Positions 52,590-63,180 of a DNA stretch of 64,000 nt are shown in pieces. The DNA is from Acidimicrobiaceae bacterium (GTDB taxonomy: Bacteria; Actinomycetota; Acidimicrobiia; Acidimicrobiales; RAAP-2): NCBI GenBank assembly GCA_003152015.1, contig PLZF01000054.1, positions 1 to 64,000 on the forward strand. Direction: 5' to 3'. The notes beneath the pieces are model-generated. The model did no database searches. It was not told the origin of the DNA and saw nothing but the letters and a program-made list of their open reading frames with translations. Numbering within the stretch: position 1 is the first letter of the stretch; each line of letters begins with the position of its first letter. The position numbers and the translations under genes were made by a program.

Positions 52590-53410
52590 CCCTGGTGGCG
52601 TTCTACGCCCGGCCGGATCGCGCCGAAGCAGCCGGCCTCGCCCTGCGAGCTACCGAGTGGCTGGCGGAGCGAGGACATGAGGCGATCTCCGCCCAACGAC
52701 CCGATGGAACGGTGTGCATCGACGGGGCGGATCTGTTGGTGAGCCTGGGTGGTGATGGCACCCTGCTCCGGGCCGTCGAATCGGCATTGACCACTGGAGT
52801 TCCGGTACTCGGGGTGAACATCGGCCGATTGGGCTTTCTCACCCCGGTCGAGCCGGCCGGCCTCGAAGTCGCTCTCGAGGCTTTTTTGGCCGGGACCCAT
52901 CAGGTGGAGGAGCGCATGACCCTCCACGTCACGGTGGTTGGTCCCGATGGCGAGATCAGAGCGGAAAGAACCGCACTCAACGAGGCCACTGTCGAAAAGA
53001 CGGTGCCGGGCCACACCGTGCGGATCGCCGCCGCCATCGATGGGCGACCGTTTGTGAGCTATGCCGCCGATGGTCTGTTAGTGGCTACGCCCACCGGGTC
53101 GACCGCCTATAACCTGTCCGCCCGGGGCCCGGTCCTTTCCCCCAGCCTACGGGCCATAGTGGTCACGCCGGTATCGCCCCACATGCTTTTTGATCGTCCT
53201 CTGGTCCTCGATCCGACGGAACAACTGCAGTTGGATATTCTCGAACCAAGGCCGGCGGTTCTGGTGGTGGACGGGGCCACGGTGACCTCACTCGAGCCCG
53301 GGTCATCGGTGCGCTGTCGAGAAGGCGACCGACCCGCCCGACTGGTGACCTTCGGCCACAACAACTTCTATGCCATCTTGCGGGCGAAGTTCCATCTGGC
53401 CGATCGATAG
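52586..53410 (+). CDS. nadK: NAD kinase
   Basis: A 274-aa protein from GTG 52586, overlapping tlyA. It has the diacylglycerol-kinase-like GGDGTLLRA motif (55-63), NIGRLGFLTPV, the ALNEATVEK strip with NE, and LLVATPTGSTAYNLSA, which are all NAD kinase signatures. It makes NADP from NAD and ATP. tlyA-nadK-recN is a conserved actinobacterial order. Confidence 0.93.
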   Translation: MTLVAFYARPDRAEAAGLALRATEWLAERGHEAISAQRPDGTVCIDGADLLVSLGGDGTLLRAVESALTTGVPVLGVNIGRLGFLTPVEPAGLEVALEAFLAGTHQVEERMTLHVTVVGPDGEIRAERTALNEATVEKTVPGHTVRIAAAIDGRPFVSYAADGLLVATPTGSTAYNLSARGPVLSPSLRAIVVTPVSPHMLFDRPLVLDPTEQLQLDILEPRPAVLVVDGATVTSLEPGSSVRCREGDRPARLVTFGHNNFYAILRAKFHLADR

Positions 53411-53420
53411 GGAGCCAACG

Positions 53421-55085
53421 TTGCACCGGATGCTCGAGGAACTGCGTGTCCGTAACCTCGGTGTCATCGACGACGTCACCGTGACCTTCCATCCCGGGAT
53501 GACCGCCCTGACCGGGGAGACCGGGGCTGGAAAGACGCTCCTGATCGAGGCGCTCAGCCTGCTGCTGGGGGGTCGGGCCGATCCGACCATGGTGAGAGCC
53601 GGATCCGCGGATGCGACGGTGGAGGGCCGATTCGTGGCTGCCGCGGGTCCGGACCACGCTGGAGGCGGTGGTGGCGGGGGAGATGATCCCGACGATTCCG
53701 AGATCACTCTGAGCCGGTCGGTGGTCGCCGGCGGCCGTTCAAAAGCCTGGGTCAACGGCCGGATGACCCCGATTACCGGCCTCACCGAGACCGGATCAGC
53801 CTTGGTGGAACTGCACGGCCAGCACCAACATCGCTCGCTCATCCACACCAGTGCGCAACGCCAGGCCCTCGACGGGTACGGCCAGATCGACCTGTCGAAA
53901 CTTCAGCTGACCCGCTCCCGGCTCCGATCACTCACCGACGAGTCGGCCTCGCTGGGAGGCGAAGTGGCCCAGCGGGCCCGCGAGATGGATGTCCTGCGCT
54001 ACCAGATCGATGAGATCGAGTCAGCCTGCATCGAAGACGATGCCGAAGACAGTCGACTCGAACTGGAAGAAGACCGGCTGGCCGCCGCCTCCGCCTATCG
54101 GGAAGCCGCGGCCGAAGCCCTGGAGGCACTGGCCGAGGCACCGGTCGGAAGCGCATTGGACCGCATGGCAGAAGCGTCGGGAGCCCTGGCCGGGCGGCTG
54201 CCGTTGGCGGCGCTCGAGGCTCGGGTCCGTGCCTCGATGGCAGACCTCTCGGATCTCTCCACTGATCTGCGGGATGTCGTCGAAACCTGGGAAGACAATC
54301 CCGAACGCCTGACGGAGATCAGGAGCCGCCGACAGCTTTTCCATGAGCTCGAACGCAAATACGGATCCACCCTCGGACAGGTCGTTGCCTTTGCCGACGA
54401 GGCCAGGCGACAGTTGTCAATGGTCGAGGTCCGGGAGGCGCGTGCTCGGGAGCTCGATGCGGAAATCGCGGTGGCCCAACAGGATATGGCGGCGGCCGAT
54501 GCCCTGGTGGCGGCGGCACGACGGGCCGCGGCTCCGTCCCTGGCCGCGGAGATCCAGACCACCCTGCGCACGCTGGCCATGCCTTCAGCTCGCTTCGATG
54601 TGTCGGTGGAAGGGGACGGGCCCGCCGACCAGGTCAGCTTTCTGCTGAGTGCCAATCCCGGTGAACCTCTCCTCGCGTTGGCGAAAGTGGCGTCGGGGGG
54701 CGAGCTGGCGAGAACCATGCTGGCTGTCCGGTTGGCCCTCACCGGGGCGCCCGGAGTGCTGATCTTTGATGAGGTGGACGCCGGTATCGGAGGATCCGCT
54801 GCCACCGCGGTCGGAGCCGCCCTGTCGGCATTGGGCCAGCGATCCCAGGTCCTGGTGGTCACCCACCTGGCCCAGGTGGCGGCCCAGGCCGATCACCAGT
54901 TGGCAGTCCTCAAGTCAGAACAAGCGGGTCGCACCGTCTCGGAGGTTTCAGTGTTGGGAGCCGAGGATCGGGTGGTGGAATTGAGTCGCATGCTGTCGGG
55001 GAGCCCCAATAGCGAAACGGCCCGGATCCACGCCCGCGAACTTCTTTCCGGTGCGGCCAATGCCGGCGCCACCACCCGGCGCTGA
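53421..55085 (+). CDS. recN: DNA repair protein RecN
   Basis: A 554-aa SMC-like ATPase. TTG 53421 lies 6 nt after AGGGAG; the alternative ATG 53430 is three codons in. Walker A is TGETGAGKTLL (31-41), the two arms form a coiled coil (200-400; e.g. EMDVLRYQIDEIESA), and the C-terminal ATPase half has KVASGGELARTMLA (signature) and VLIFDEVDAGIGG (Walker B). A Gly/Asp-rich insert, HAGGGGGGGDDPDD, lies near 75-90. It helps repair double-strand breaks with RecA. The length is normal. Confidence 0.93.
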   Translation: MHRMLEELRVRNLGVIDDVTVTFHPGMTALTGETGAGKTLLIEALSLLLGGRADPTMVRAGSADATVEGRFVAAAGPDHAGGGGGGGDDPDDSEITLSRSVVAGGRSKAWVNGRMTPITGLTETGSALVELHGQHQHRSLIHTSAQRQALDGYGQIDLSKLQLTRSRLRSLTDESASLGGEVAQRAREMDVLRYQIDEIESACIEDDAEDSRLELEEDRLAAASAYREAAAEALEALAEAPVGSALDRMAEASGALAGRLPLAALEARVRASMADLSDLSTDLRDVVETWEDNPERLTEIRSRRQLFHELERKYGSTLGQVVAFADEARRQLSMVEVREARARELDAEIAVAQQDMAAADALVAAARRAAAPSLAAEIQTTLRTLAMPSARFDVSVEGDGPADQVSFLLSANPGEPLLALAKVASGGELARTMLAVRLALTGAPGVLIFDEVDAGIGGSAATAVGAALSALGQRSQVLVVTHLAQVAAQADHQLAVLKSEQAGRTVSEVSVLGAEDRVVELSRMLSGSPNSETARIHARELLSGAANAGATTRR

Positions 55086-55109
55086 GTGATGTCAGCCCGG
55101 GGGGTCCGC

Positions 55110-56919
<1,810 letters not shown>

Positions 56920-56924
56920 CACCG

Positions 56925-57497
56925 GTGGAGTCCAAGGAGGCAGGCGAGGTAACCGGATTCCGACAGACCGGCGAGACCCTGATCCACCGGGGCTGGTTCA
57001 TCACCGTGGCCAAAGCGGAGTTTGTCGACCCGGACGGGAGGCAGTTCGACCGGGACATCGTGCGCCATCCGGGGGCGGTGGCCATTGTCCCGATGACCGA
57101 TGACGGGGCGGTTCTGCTGGTTCACCAATATCGGGCGGCGGTGGACCGGTGGCTCTTCGAAATCCCCGCCGGGACATGTGATGTGGTGGGCGAGCCACCC
57201 GAGACCACCGCCCGGAGGGAATTGGCCGAGGAGATGGGTCAGGACGCGGCTGAGTTGAAAGAGCTCACCCGATGTCTCAACACCCCGGGGTTCTGCGACG
57301 AGGTCACCACCATCTACATGGCCACCGGTCTCTCTGGGGTCGCTGACAACCGCCAAGGGGTCGAAGAGCGTTTCATGACCGTGGAGAAGATCCCACTGCA
57401 TCGGTTCGATGGCTTGGTGGATGACGGGACCATTGTGGACGCCGCCACCATTTTGGGGGTGGGCCTGTCCCGCCGACACCTCACCACCCATCGATGA
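56925..57497 (+). CDS. Nudix hydrolase, ADP-ribose pyrophosphatase type
   Basis: A 190-aa protein from GTG 56925, five bases after pyrG. The Nudix box GEPPETTARRELAEEMGQ (~88-105) matches the G-x5-E-x7-REUxEE pattern. VLLVHQYRAAVDRWLFEIPAG before it is typical of ADP-ribose pyrophosphatases. It cleaves nucleoside diphosphates linked to sugars. The stop overlaps xerD (ATGA). An AAGGAGG inside the gene at 56934 has no start codon at the right distance and is ignored. Confidence 0.87.
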   Translation: MESKEAGEVTGFRQTGETLIHRGWFITVAKAEFVDPDGRQFDRDIVRHPGAVAIVPMTDDGAVLLVHQYRAAVDRWLFEIPAGTCDVVGEPPETTARRELAEEMGQDAAELKELTRCLNTPGFCDEVTTIYMATGLSGVADNRQGVEERFMTVEKIPLHRFDGLVDDGTIVDAATILGVGLSRRHLTTHR

Positions 57498-58426
57498 GTA
57501 CGCCACTGTCGAACGGGGCCGAGGAGTACCTCTCGTGGCTGGCGGTGGAGCGGGGCCGGGCGCACAACACCCTAGTGTCCTATCGGCGCGACCTTCACGG
57601 ATGGGAGGAGTGGGGCAGGACGGAGGGGGTCGACCCTCTGGTGGCAGGTCCGGGTGACCTCGAACGCTATCTGTCGACCCTGCGGGCGAATGGTCGCAAT
57701 CCTGCCTCCATGGCCCGGACCATCACCGCCCTCAGGGGCCTCTATCGCTTCCTGGTCGACGAAGGCTCACTGAGGATCGATCCCACCATCGACCTGGCAT
57801 CGCCCCGGCTTCCTCAGCGTCTCCCGAAGGCTCTCGATGAGGATCAGACACTCCGGCTGCTCGACTCGGTGGTGGGCAGCGAGCCATTCGACCTCCGCGA
57901 CCGGGCTCTTCTCGAGCTCCTCTACGGCACCGGCGCCCGCATCTCTGAGGTCATCGGGTTGTCTCTCCTCGATGTCCAGAACGACGATGGGCTGTTGCGG
58001 GTGTTCGGCAAAGGCTCGAAAGAGCGCATGGTGCCCCTGGGCCGGGTGGCCCGCAGTGCCCTCGACAATTGGCTTTCCCCTGGCGGGCGGCCCTTGGTCG
58101 TCCCCGTGCGATGGGCCAGCCGAAGCGATTCCGAGGCGGTGTTCCTCAACACCCGAGGCGGTCGCCTCAGCCGGCAGGGAGCATGGGCCATCCTCAAACG
58201 GCGGGCCGCGCCGGTCGGATTGTCGGCTCGGGTGAGTCCTCACGTTCTCCGGCATTCGTGCGCCAGTCACATGTTGGCGCACGGTGCCGATATCCGGATT
58301 GTCCAGGAGTTGCTGGGGCACGTGTCGATCTCCACCACCCAGATGTACACAAAGCTCAGCTCCGAGCACCTCCGGGCATCATATGAACGCGCTCACCCGC
58401 GAGCCGGAACGCACCAGGCCAGGTAG
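57494..58426 (+). CDS. xerD: Site-specific tyrosine recombinase XerD
   Basis: A 310-aa protein. It has the N-terminal core-binding SAM-like domain (EEYLSWLAVERGRAHNTLVSY, 10-30 region) and the catalytic residues Arg in GTGARISEVIGL, Lys in GKGSKER, His-x-x-Arg in SPHVLRHSCASHML, His in ELLGHVSISTTQ and Tyr in MYTKL. It resolves chromosome dimers at dif with XerC. Its place before scpA/scpB is normal for XerD in Gram-positives. Complete and presumably functional, unlike the recombinase remnant at 9876. Confidence 0.9.
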   Translation: MSTPLSNGAEEYLSWLAVERGRAHNTLVSYRRDLHGWEEWGRTEGVDPLVAGPGDLERYLSTLRANGRNPASMARTITALRGLYRFLVDEGSLRIDPTIDLASPRLPQRLPKALDEDQTLRLLDSVVGSEPFDLRDRALLELLYGTGARISEVIGLSLLDVQNDDGLLRVFGKGSKERMVPLGRVARSALDNWLSPGGRPLVVPVRWASRSDSEAVFLNTRGGRLSRQGAWAILKRRAAPVGLSARVSPHVLRHSCASHMLAHGADIRIVQELLGHVSISTTQMYTKLSSEHLRASYERAHPRAGTHQAR

Positions 58427-58429
58427 GAT
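58424..58429 (+). promoter_or_regulatory. -10 box TAGGAT, leaderless DksA-like gene
   Basis: TAGGAT lies at the very end of xerD; seven bases follow and then GTG 58437. No ribosome-binding site is seen at that GTG. The -35 region has no good match. Confidence 0.4.
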
Positions 58430-58436
58430 CTGTCTC

Positions 58437-58778
58437 GTGCCCGGTGAAGCCCCGACTATCGACTACCGCCATCTTCTCGAGGAAGAACGGCAGCAACTGC
58501 TCTCTCAGCTGTCCGAACTCGGGTTCGGAGATGGCGGGAAGGGCCTCTCCTACGACCCCAACTTCGCGGATTCGAGCCAGGTGACTGCCGAACGAAGTGA
58601 GGCCGAGGTGCTGGCCACCCAACTTCAGGAATCACTCGATGACGTGGCGCACGCCTTGGACAAGCTGGCGGATGGTAGTTACGGAATCTGCGAAGAGTGC
58701 AAAATGGCCATTGACCCGGCTCGCCTGGATGCGATGCCGGCCACTCGGTTCTGCATCAACGACGCCAACCGGCTCTGA
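58437..58778 (+). CDS. TraR/DksA-type zinc-finger protein with three cysteines
   Basis: A 113-aa protein from GTG 58437. Two helices form the coiled coil (LLEEERQQLLSQLSELG; AEVLATQLQESLDDVAHALD). The C-terminal zinc-finger region is GICEECKMAIDPARLDAMPA then TRFCINDANRL: Cys 85, 88 and 106 are present, but the fourth position is Asp 109. In RbpA/DksA-like regulators this type of protein binds RNA polymerase through the secondary channel. The loss of one Cys suggests a changed or absent zinc site. ATG starts further up (58284) would overlap xerD and are rejected. Confidence 0.8.
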   Translation: MPGEAPTIDYRHLLEEERQQLLSQLSELGFGDGGKGLSYDPNFADSSQVTAERSEAEVLATQLQESLDDVAHALDKLADGSYGICEECKMAIDPARLDAMPATRFCINDANRL

Positions 58779-58795
58779 GCAGAGGCGGATCAGGC

Positions 58796-59590
58796 ATGGG
58801 GTTCGGCGGGGGCTACGGGGGAAGGTCGGGCCCGGTAGGAGGCAACCGTCGCCCGCCCCGTCGGTTTGCCGGCAACGAGCGCACCGCCATCATCGTGGTG
58901 GTGGCGATAGCCATTGTCGCCATCCTGTTGCGAACCCACCGCCTCACCCGGTTCGAGATCATCTACTTCCTGGTATTGATCCCGTCGATCATTCTCCATG
59001 AGATCTCCCACGGGGTGGTTGCCCTCGCCTTCGGGGACGACACCGCCAAACGGATGGGCCGGCTGAACCTCAACCCGATCCGCCACATAGACCCGGTGGG
59101 GACCCTGCTGGTGCCGGCCATCCTCTCCCTCTCGGGCCTCGGGGCCTACGGATGGGCCAAACCGGTCCCCGTGAGTACCAACCGGCTCCGGAGCCCGCGC
59201 AACCACACGGTGCTGGTCTCCTTGGTGGGCCCACTGACCAACATCGCCCTGGCTGCTCTGTTCGGCCTCGCCTTCGTCCTTACGACGCCGCTGGACGTCC
59301 GCGAGATCGTCTATCACGGTGGCTATTACCCCCCGACCCTCCTCGGTCAGATCCTCTTCATCGGAGGCATCGCCAACATCGTCCTGGCTGTCTTCAATCT
59401 CATCCCGTGCCCACCGCTCGATGGTGCTTCGGTGCTCGAGCGGTTCATTCCGGTGAGGTTGCTTCCTGAGTACTACCGGATCCAACCGGCACTGATGTTT
59501 CTGCCTTTCATACTCATCCTGTTGTTTCGCAACGAGTGGAGTCAGCTCATCGGCCACCTCATCAACTGGTGGTCGAGCCTGTTGGTCTAA
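58796..59590 (+). CDS. Site-2-protease-like M50 membrane metalloprotease
   Basis: A 264-aa protein. A Gly/Arg-rich cytosolic start (1-28) is followed by ~6 hydrophobic segments. The zinc motif is LHEISHG (67-73), and the third ligand Asp is in NLIPCPPLDGASV (~201-213). HTVLVSLVGPLTNIALAAL is the conserved helix of the FtsH-independent S2P subgroup. It cleaves membrane-embedded regulators within the bilayer. The start ATG 58796 is 17 bp after the DksA-like gene. Confidence 0.88.
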   Translation: MGFGGGYGGRSGPVGGNRRPPRRFAGNERTAIIVVVAIAIVAILLRTHRLTRFEIIYFLVLIPSIILHEISHGVVALAFGDDTAKRMGRLNLNPIRHIDPVGTLLVPAILSLSGLGAYGWAKPVPVSTNRLRSPRNHTVLVSLVGPLTNIALAALFGLAFVLTTPLDVREIVYHGGYYPPTLLGQILFIGGIANIVLAVFNLIPCPPLDGASVLERFIPVRLLPEYYRIQPALMFLPFILILLFRNEWSQLIGHLINWWSSLLV

Positions 59591-59599
59591 CGACCTGAG

Positions 59600-59619
59600 G
59601 GGGCATCGTTCGATACCCC
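59600..59619. terminator. Bidirectional terminator between M50 gene and trpS
   Basis: GGGG (59600-59603) pairs with CCCC (59616-59619) and ATC pairs with GAT around GTTC, with one mismatch. It lies between the stops of two convergent genes. Confidence 0.45.
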
Positions 59620-59624
59620 GTGGC

Positions 59625-60608
59625 TCAGTGGCGGCTGAGCAGCCCGATGGCGTCGGCGGCGCGCTGATAGGTCACCGAGGCGATGGCGCCGGCCTTCTCC
59701 GACCCGTGGGCCAGCAATGAGGTGACCTCCCCCGGATCGGAGGCCAGCTCCGCCCGCCGCATCCGGAGGGGACGGAGCAGTTCGACGAGGGCCTCGCCAA
59801 CGTCACGTTTCAAATCTCCATACCGTTGATATGCCTCCGCCACATCGGTAGAGGTCCGATCGGTGGCCACAGCCAGGAGTTCCAATAGATTGGCGAGCCC
59901 GGGCTTGGCTTCCGGATCGAATCGGACCTCGCCGTCCGTGTCGGTAACCGCCTTCTTGATTTTCCGCTCTATCTCCTCTGGCGGGTCGAGGATCAGCACG
60001 GTACCGAGAGGAGAGCTCACTGATTTGGACATCTTGCGGGTGGGGTGCTGGAGGTCCATCACCCGAGCCCCCACCGAGGGGAAGGCCGCTTCCGGCACCA
60101 CGAAGGTGTCGCCATACCGACTGTTGAACCTGATTGCCACCTCACGGGTGAGCTCGACATGTTGGCGTTGATCGTTTCCGACCGGCACCCGATCGGTGTC
60201 GTAGAGGAGGATGTCAGCTGCCTGCAGGACCGGGTAGGTGAACAGTCCGGCCCGCACCGACTCCTTTCCTTCCGACTTGTCCTTGAACTGGGTCATTCTC
60301 CGTAGCTCACCCATGGTGGCAGTGCACTCGAGGAGCCAGGTCAAGCGTGGATGCTCAGGAACCTGACTCTGGATGAACAAGGTGCACGCCTCCGGGTCGA
60401 GCCCGGCGGCCAGAAGATCGAGGGCAGTCTCGTAGGTGCGGGAACGAAGCACAGACGGATCGATGTCCAAGGTGAGAGCGTGCAGGTCGACGATGCAGTA
60501 AATGGCGTCATGGACGTGCTGGTCAGCCACCCAGCTACGGATGGCTCCCAAATAGTTCCCCAAGTGGAGATCACCGCTGGGCTGGATACCGGAGAAAACC
60601 TTCGACAT
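59625..60608 (-). CDS. trpS: Tryptophanyl-tRNA synthetase
   Basis: A 327-aa class I synthetase. The HIGH-type motif is HLGN (15-18) and KMSKS is at 192-196, with the family strip FSGIQPSGDLHLGNYLGAIR at the start and GNDQRQHVELTREVA. It charges tRNA-Trp. The length is normal. A -10 box TACGAT (60617-60622, minus strand) lies eight bases before ATG 60608, so the mRNA has almost no leader. Confidence 0.93.
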   Translation of the reverse strand: MSKVFSGIQPSGDLHLGNYLGAIRSWVADQHVHDAIYCIVDLHALTLDIDPSVLRSRTYETALDLLAAGLDPEACTLFIQSQVPEHPRLTWLLECTATMGELRRMTQFKDKSEGKESVRAGLFTYPVLQAADILLYDTDRVPVGNDQRQHVELTREVAIRFNSRYGDTFVVPEAAFPSVGARVMDLQHPTRKMSKSVSSPLGTVLILDPPEEIERKIKKAVTDTDGEVRFDPEAKPGLANLLELLAVATDRTSTDVAEAYQRYGDLKRDVGEALVELLRPLRMRRAELASDPGEVTSLLAHGSEKAGAIASVTYQRAADAIGLLSRH

Positions 60609-60616
60609 AGGCGGTC

Positions 60617-60669
60617 ATCGTAGGCGTCGGCGAACGGTGCGCGGATTGCCTCGGTTGAACCGGTATCGT
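60617..60669. promoter_or_regulatory. Divergent near-leaderless promoters of trpS and scpA
   Basis: On the minus strand TACGAT (60617-60622) is 8 nt before the trpS ATG. On the plus strand TATCGT (60664-60669) is 8 nt before the scpA GTG. The 69-bp divergent gap has room for both and little else. Confidence 0.45.
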
Positions 60670-60677
60670 CGGGGGTC

Positions 60678-61457
60678 GTGAGTGCCACCGTCTCCGCTCC
60701 CGTCTTCGACGGGCCCATCGAACTGTTGTTGCAGCTGGTCAACGGCCATCAAGTTGATATCTACGACATCTCGCTGACCGGCCTGGTCGACGCCTTCATC
60801 GCCGAGGTGGCGTCCTGGGAATCGATCGACCTGGCCACGCTGTCTGAGTTTCTGGTGATCGCGGCGGTGCTGATCGAGTTGAAGTCACGCCGTCTTCTGC
60901 CCGGTCCCGACGATGTCGAATCGGACGAAGAACTGGTCGGATGGGAAGAACGTGACCTGCTCCTGGCCCGGCTCCTCGAGTGCCAGGCCTACGCAGCGGC
61001 GGCCGACAGCTTCACCCTTCTGATGGAACGAGCCGCCCGATCGGTGCCCCGCACCGCCGGCCTCGACGATGGTTTCGCCGGCAATGCTCCCGATCTCCTC
61101 GAAGGCGTCACCCCCGCCCAGGTGGCGGCCGCTTACCTACGCGCCACTGCGGCACAACCGGTCCCCACTGTCGACCTCTATCACGTCACCGTCGACGCCG
61201 TCACCGTGTCCGAGGCCGTCAATGAGCTCGAAGTCCGGCTACCCCTCGAAGGGAGAGCCACCTTCCGGGCCCTGACTCGGCACCTGTCCACTCGGATCGA
61301 GATCATTGTGCGATTTCTCGCCCTCCTCGAACTGTGCAAACAGGGTCGGGTCTCGCTCGACCAGGGCCACACCTTCGGCGAGCTGCAAGTGGAGTGGGTC
61401 GCCACCACCTCGGAGCCCGTGCTGGTGGGGGCCGACTACGACGAGTACGAGGGCTGA
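60678..61457 (+). CDS. scpA: Segregation and condensation protein A
   Basis: A 259-aa kleisin from GTG 60678. FDGPIELLLQLVNGHQVDIYDISL (10-33) is the ScpA N-terminal signature, then EFLVIAAVLIELKSRRLLPG. A C-terminal winged-helix region (FLALLELCKQGRVSLDQ) contacts the SMC head. With ScpB and SMC it condenses and segregates the chromosome. The scpB gene follows after 3 bp. Confidence 0.93.
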   Translation: MSATVSAPVFDGPIELLLQLVNGHQVDIYDISLTGLVDAFIAEVASWESIDLATLSEFLVIAAVLIELKSRRLLPGPDDVESDEELVGWEERDLLLARLLECQAYAAAADSFTLLMERAARSVPRTAGLDDGFAGNAPDLLEGVTPAQVAAAYLRATAAQPVPTVDLYHVTVDAVTVSEAVNELEVRLPLEGRATFRALTRHLSTRIEIIVRFLALLELCKQGRVSLDQGHTFGELQVEWVATTSEPVLVGADYDEYEG

Positions 61458-61460
61458 TCG

Positions 61461-62033
61461 GTGGCCCTCTCCGCTGAGTCGCGGGCCATTGAAGCCGTGT
61501 TGATCGTGGCCGTCGAACCGGTGGCACCTGGTCTGCTGGCCGAGCTCCTCGAGATCCCCATCGAGCAGATCGAACCGTTCTGTGACGAGTTGGCCGAGTC
61601 GTGCCGGGCCGAGAACCGGGGGTTCGAGGTCGCCCGCATCGCCGGGGGGTTCCGTATCCAGACCCACCCCGACCTGGCCGCCTACGTCGAGCGATTTGCC
61701 AACGTCGGCGTTTCCTCGCGGCTCTCGGCGGCGGCGTTGGAGACCCTGGCCATCGTGGCCTACAAGCAACCGGTTTCGCGGGCCCAGATCGCCGCGCTCC
61801 GGGGGGTCAACGTCGACGGCGTAGCCCGTCTTCTCGAGCACCGGGGTTACATCGAGTCGGTGGGACGTGCCGCCGGTCCCGGACAAGCCGTTCTCTACGG
61901 AACCACTGATGCATTTTTAGAGCGCCTGGGCCTCGACCGACTCGATCAACTACCGGCGGTGGCGGATCTGTTGCCGGGACCAGAAGCCGTTGCCGAGTTC
62001 GAGGAGCAGATGCGCCCGGTCGTCGATGGTTGA
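61461..62033 (+). CDS. scpB: Segregation and condensation protein B
   Basis: A 190-aa protein from GTG 61461. It has two winged-helix domains: AIEAVLIVAVEPVAPGLLAELL (about 9-30) and LSAAALETLAIVAYKQPVSRAQI (~94-116), the latter being the ScpB hallmark, followed by LLEHRGYIESVGRAAGPGQAVLYGTTDAF. It binds ScpA as a dimer. The stop lies 8 bases inside the next gene. Confidence 0.93.
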   Translation: MALSAESRAIEAVLIVAVEPVAPGLLAELLEIPIEQIEPFCDELAESCRAENRGFEVARIAGGFRIQTHPDLAAYVERFANVGVSSRLSAAALETLAIVAYKQPVSRAQIAALRGVNVDGVARLLEHRGYIESVGRAAGPGQAVLYGTTDAFLERLGLDRLDQLPAVADLLPGPEAVAEFEEQMRPVVDG

Positions 62034-62799
62034 TCCACCCTCCTTACCCCCCTCGGCACAACTCTCTGAAGGTGAACGGCTGCAGAAGGTTCTGGCTCGC
62101 ATCGGGCTCGGATCCCGCCGGGTATGTGAAGACCTGATCAGCGCGCGGAGAATTACCGTCAACGGCGAAGTCCCCGTGCTCGGACGCCGGATTGATCCCT
62201 CGGTGGACGAGGTGGAGCTCGACGGGGTGCCCCTCCCGGTACTGCCCGGGTTGGTGCACTACCTGCTGAACAAGCCGACCGGGGTGGTGAGTACGGCCGA
62301 AGACACCCATGGGCGCCCCACGGTGGTCTCCCTGGTGCCATCGGATCCCCGGGTCTTCCCGGTGGGCCGGCTCGACATGGATAGCGAAGGCCTCCTCATC
62401 CTCACCAACGACGGCCGCCTCACCCACCGCCTCACCCATCCTTCGTTCGGCGTCCCCAAGGAGTACCTGGTCGAAGTGGAGGGGGAGCCATCTGCCGGCG
62501 ACGTCCGCCGCCTCCGTGACGGCATCGACCTCGACGACGGGCCCACCGCACCCGCCCGGGTGGCGGTGGTGGCACCGACGCTCCTGCGGATCGTCATCCA
62601 CGAGGGCCGGAACCGCCAGGTGCGCAGGATGTGCGAAGCGGTGGGACATCCTGTCCTCCGCCTGGTCAGGACCCGAATCGGGCCCCTGACCGATCCCACC
62701 CTCGCACCCGGATCGTGGCGTCCCCTCACCATCGACGAGGTCCGGGCGTTGGCGGCAGCGGCGATCCCGGCCGACGACCCAGCGTCTACCCCTGAGTAA
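62026..62799 (+). CDS. rluB: 23S rRNA pseudouridine synthase RluB-type
   Basis: A 257-aa protein from ATG 62026, overlapping scpB by 8 bp (an earlier ATG at 61990 would run over more of scpB). An S4 domain (ERLQKVLARIGLGSRRVCED) is followed by the RsuA/RluB catalytic domain with PVGRLDMDSEGLLILTNDG, where the Asp in GRLDMDSEG is the nucleophile, and HEGRNRQVRRMCEAVGHPV. It makes pseudouridine near position 2605 of 23S rRNA. scpA-scpB-rluB is a widely conserved trio. Confidence 0.92.
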   Translation: MVDPPSLPPSAQLSEGERLQKVLARIGLGSRRVCEDLISARRITVNGEVPVLGRRIDPSVDEVELDGVPLPVLPGLVHYLLNKPTGVVSTAEDTHGRPTVVSLVPSDPRVFPVGRLDMDSEGLLILTNDGRLTHRLTHPSFGVPKEYLVEVEGEPSAGDVRRLRDGIDLDDGPTAPARVAVVAPTLLRIVIHEGRNRQVRRMCEAVGHPVLRLVRTRIGPLTDPTLAPGSWRPLTIDEVRALAAAAIPADDPASTPE

Positions 62800-62811
62800 C
62801 ATGCCTGGCTG

Positions 62812-63180
62812 ATGTCTACTTCTGTGCGAGCTATTCGGGGCGCGACCACCGTCGACGCCGACGACACCGAGGCCATCACCACCCGGGTGGTGGCGCTACT
62901 GCGCGAGATCATCGAACGCAATGGGCTGTCCGAAGATGACATCATCTCCATCCTCTTCACCGCCACCGAGGACATCGTCTCGACCTTCCCGGCCACCGCC
63001 GCCCGGTCCATCGGCCTTGGGGTCGTCCCGCTCATCTGTGCCCGGGAACTGGCAGTGGTCGGCTCCGTGCCTCGTTGTATCCGGGTGATGCTGCACGTAG
63101 AGAGTGAACGCCCCCGCGGTGATATCCACCACGTCTACCTCGAAGGCGCAAGGGGACTCCGTGACGACCTCCCCGACTGA
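62812..63180 (+). CDS. aroH: Chorismate mutase, AroH class
   Basis: A 122-aa protein, the normal size for the trimeric AroH fold. It begins VRAIRGATTVDADDTEAI with the active-site Arg, then ATEDIVSTFPATAARSIG, and closes with CIRVMLHVES, in which Arg is the key active-site residue, followed by HHVYLEGARGLR. It turns chorismate into prephenate. The next gene, prephenate dehydrogenase, overlaps its 3' end and completes the tyrosine branch. Confidence 0.92.
   Translation: MSTSVRAIRGATTVDADDTEAITTRVVALLREIIERNGLSEDDIISILFTATEDIVSTFPATAARSIGLGVVPLICARELAVVGSVPRCIRVMLHVESERPRGDIHHVYLEGARGLRDDLPD

Noticed and set aside
56934-56940. AAGGAGG near the start of the nudix gene as evidence for a later start
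   Set aside because: No ATG, GTG or TTG lies at 5-10 nt after it in the right frame.
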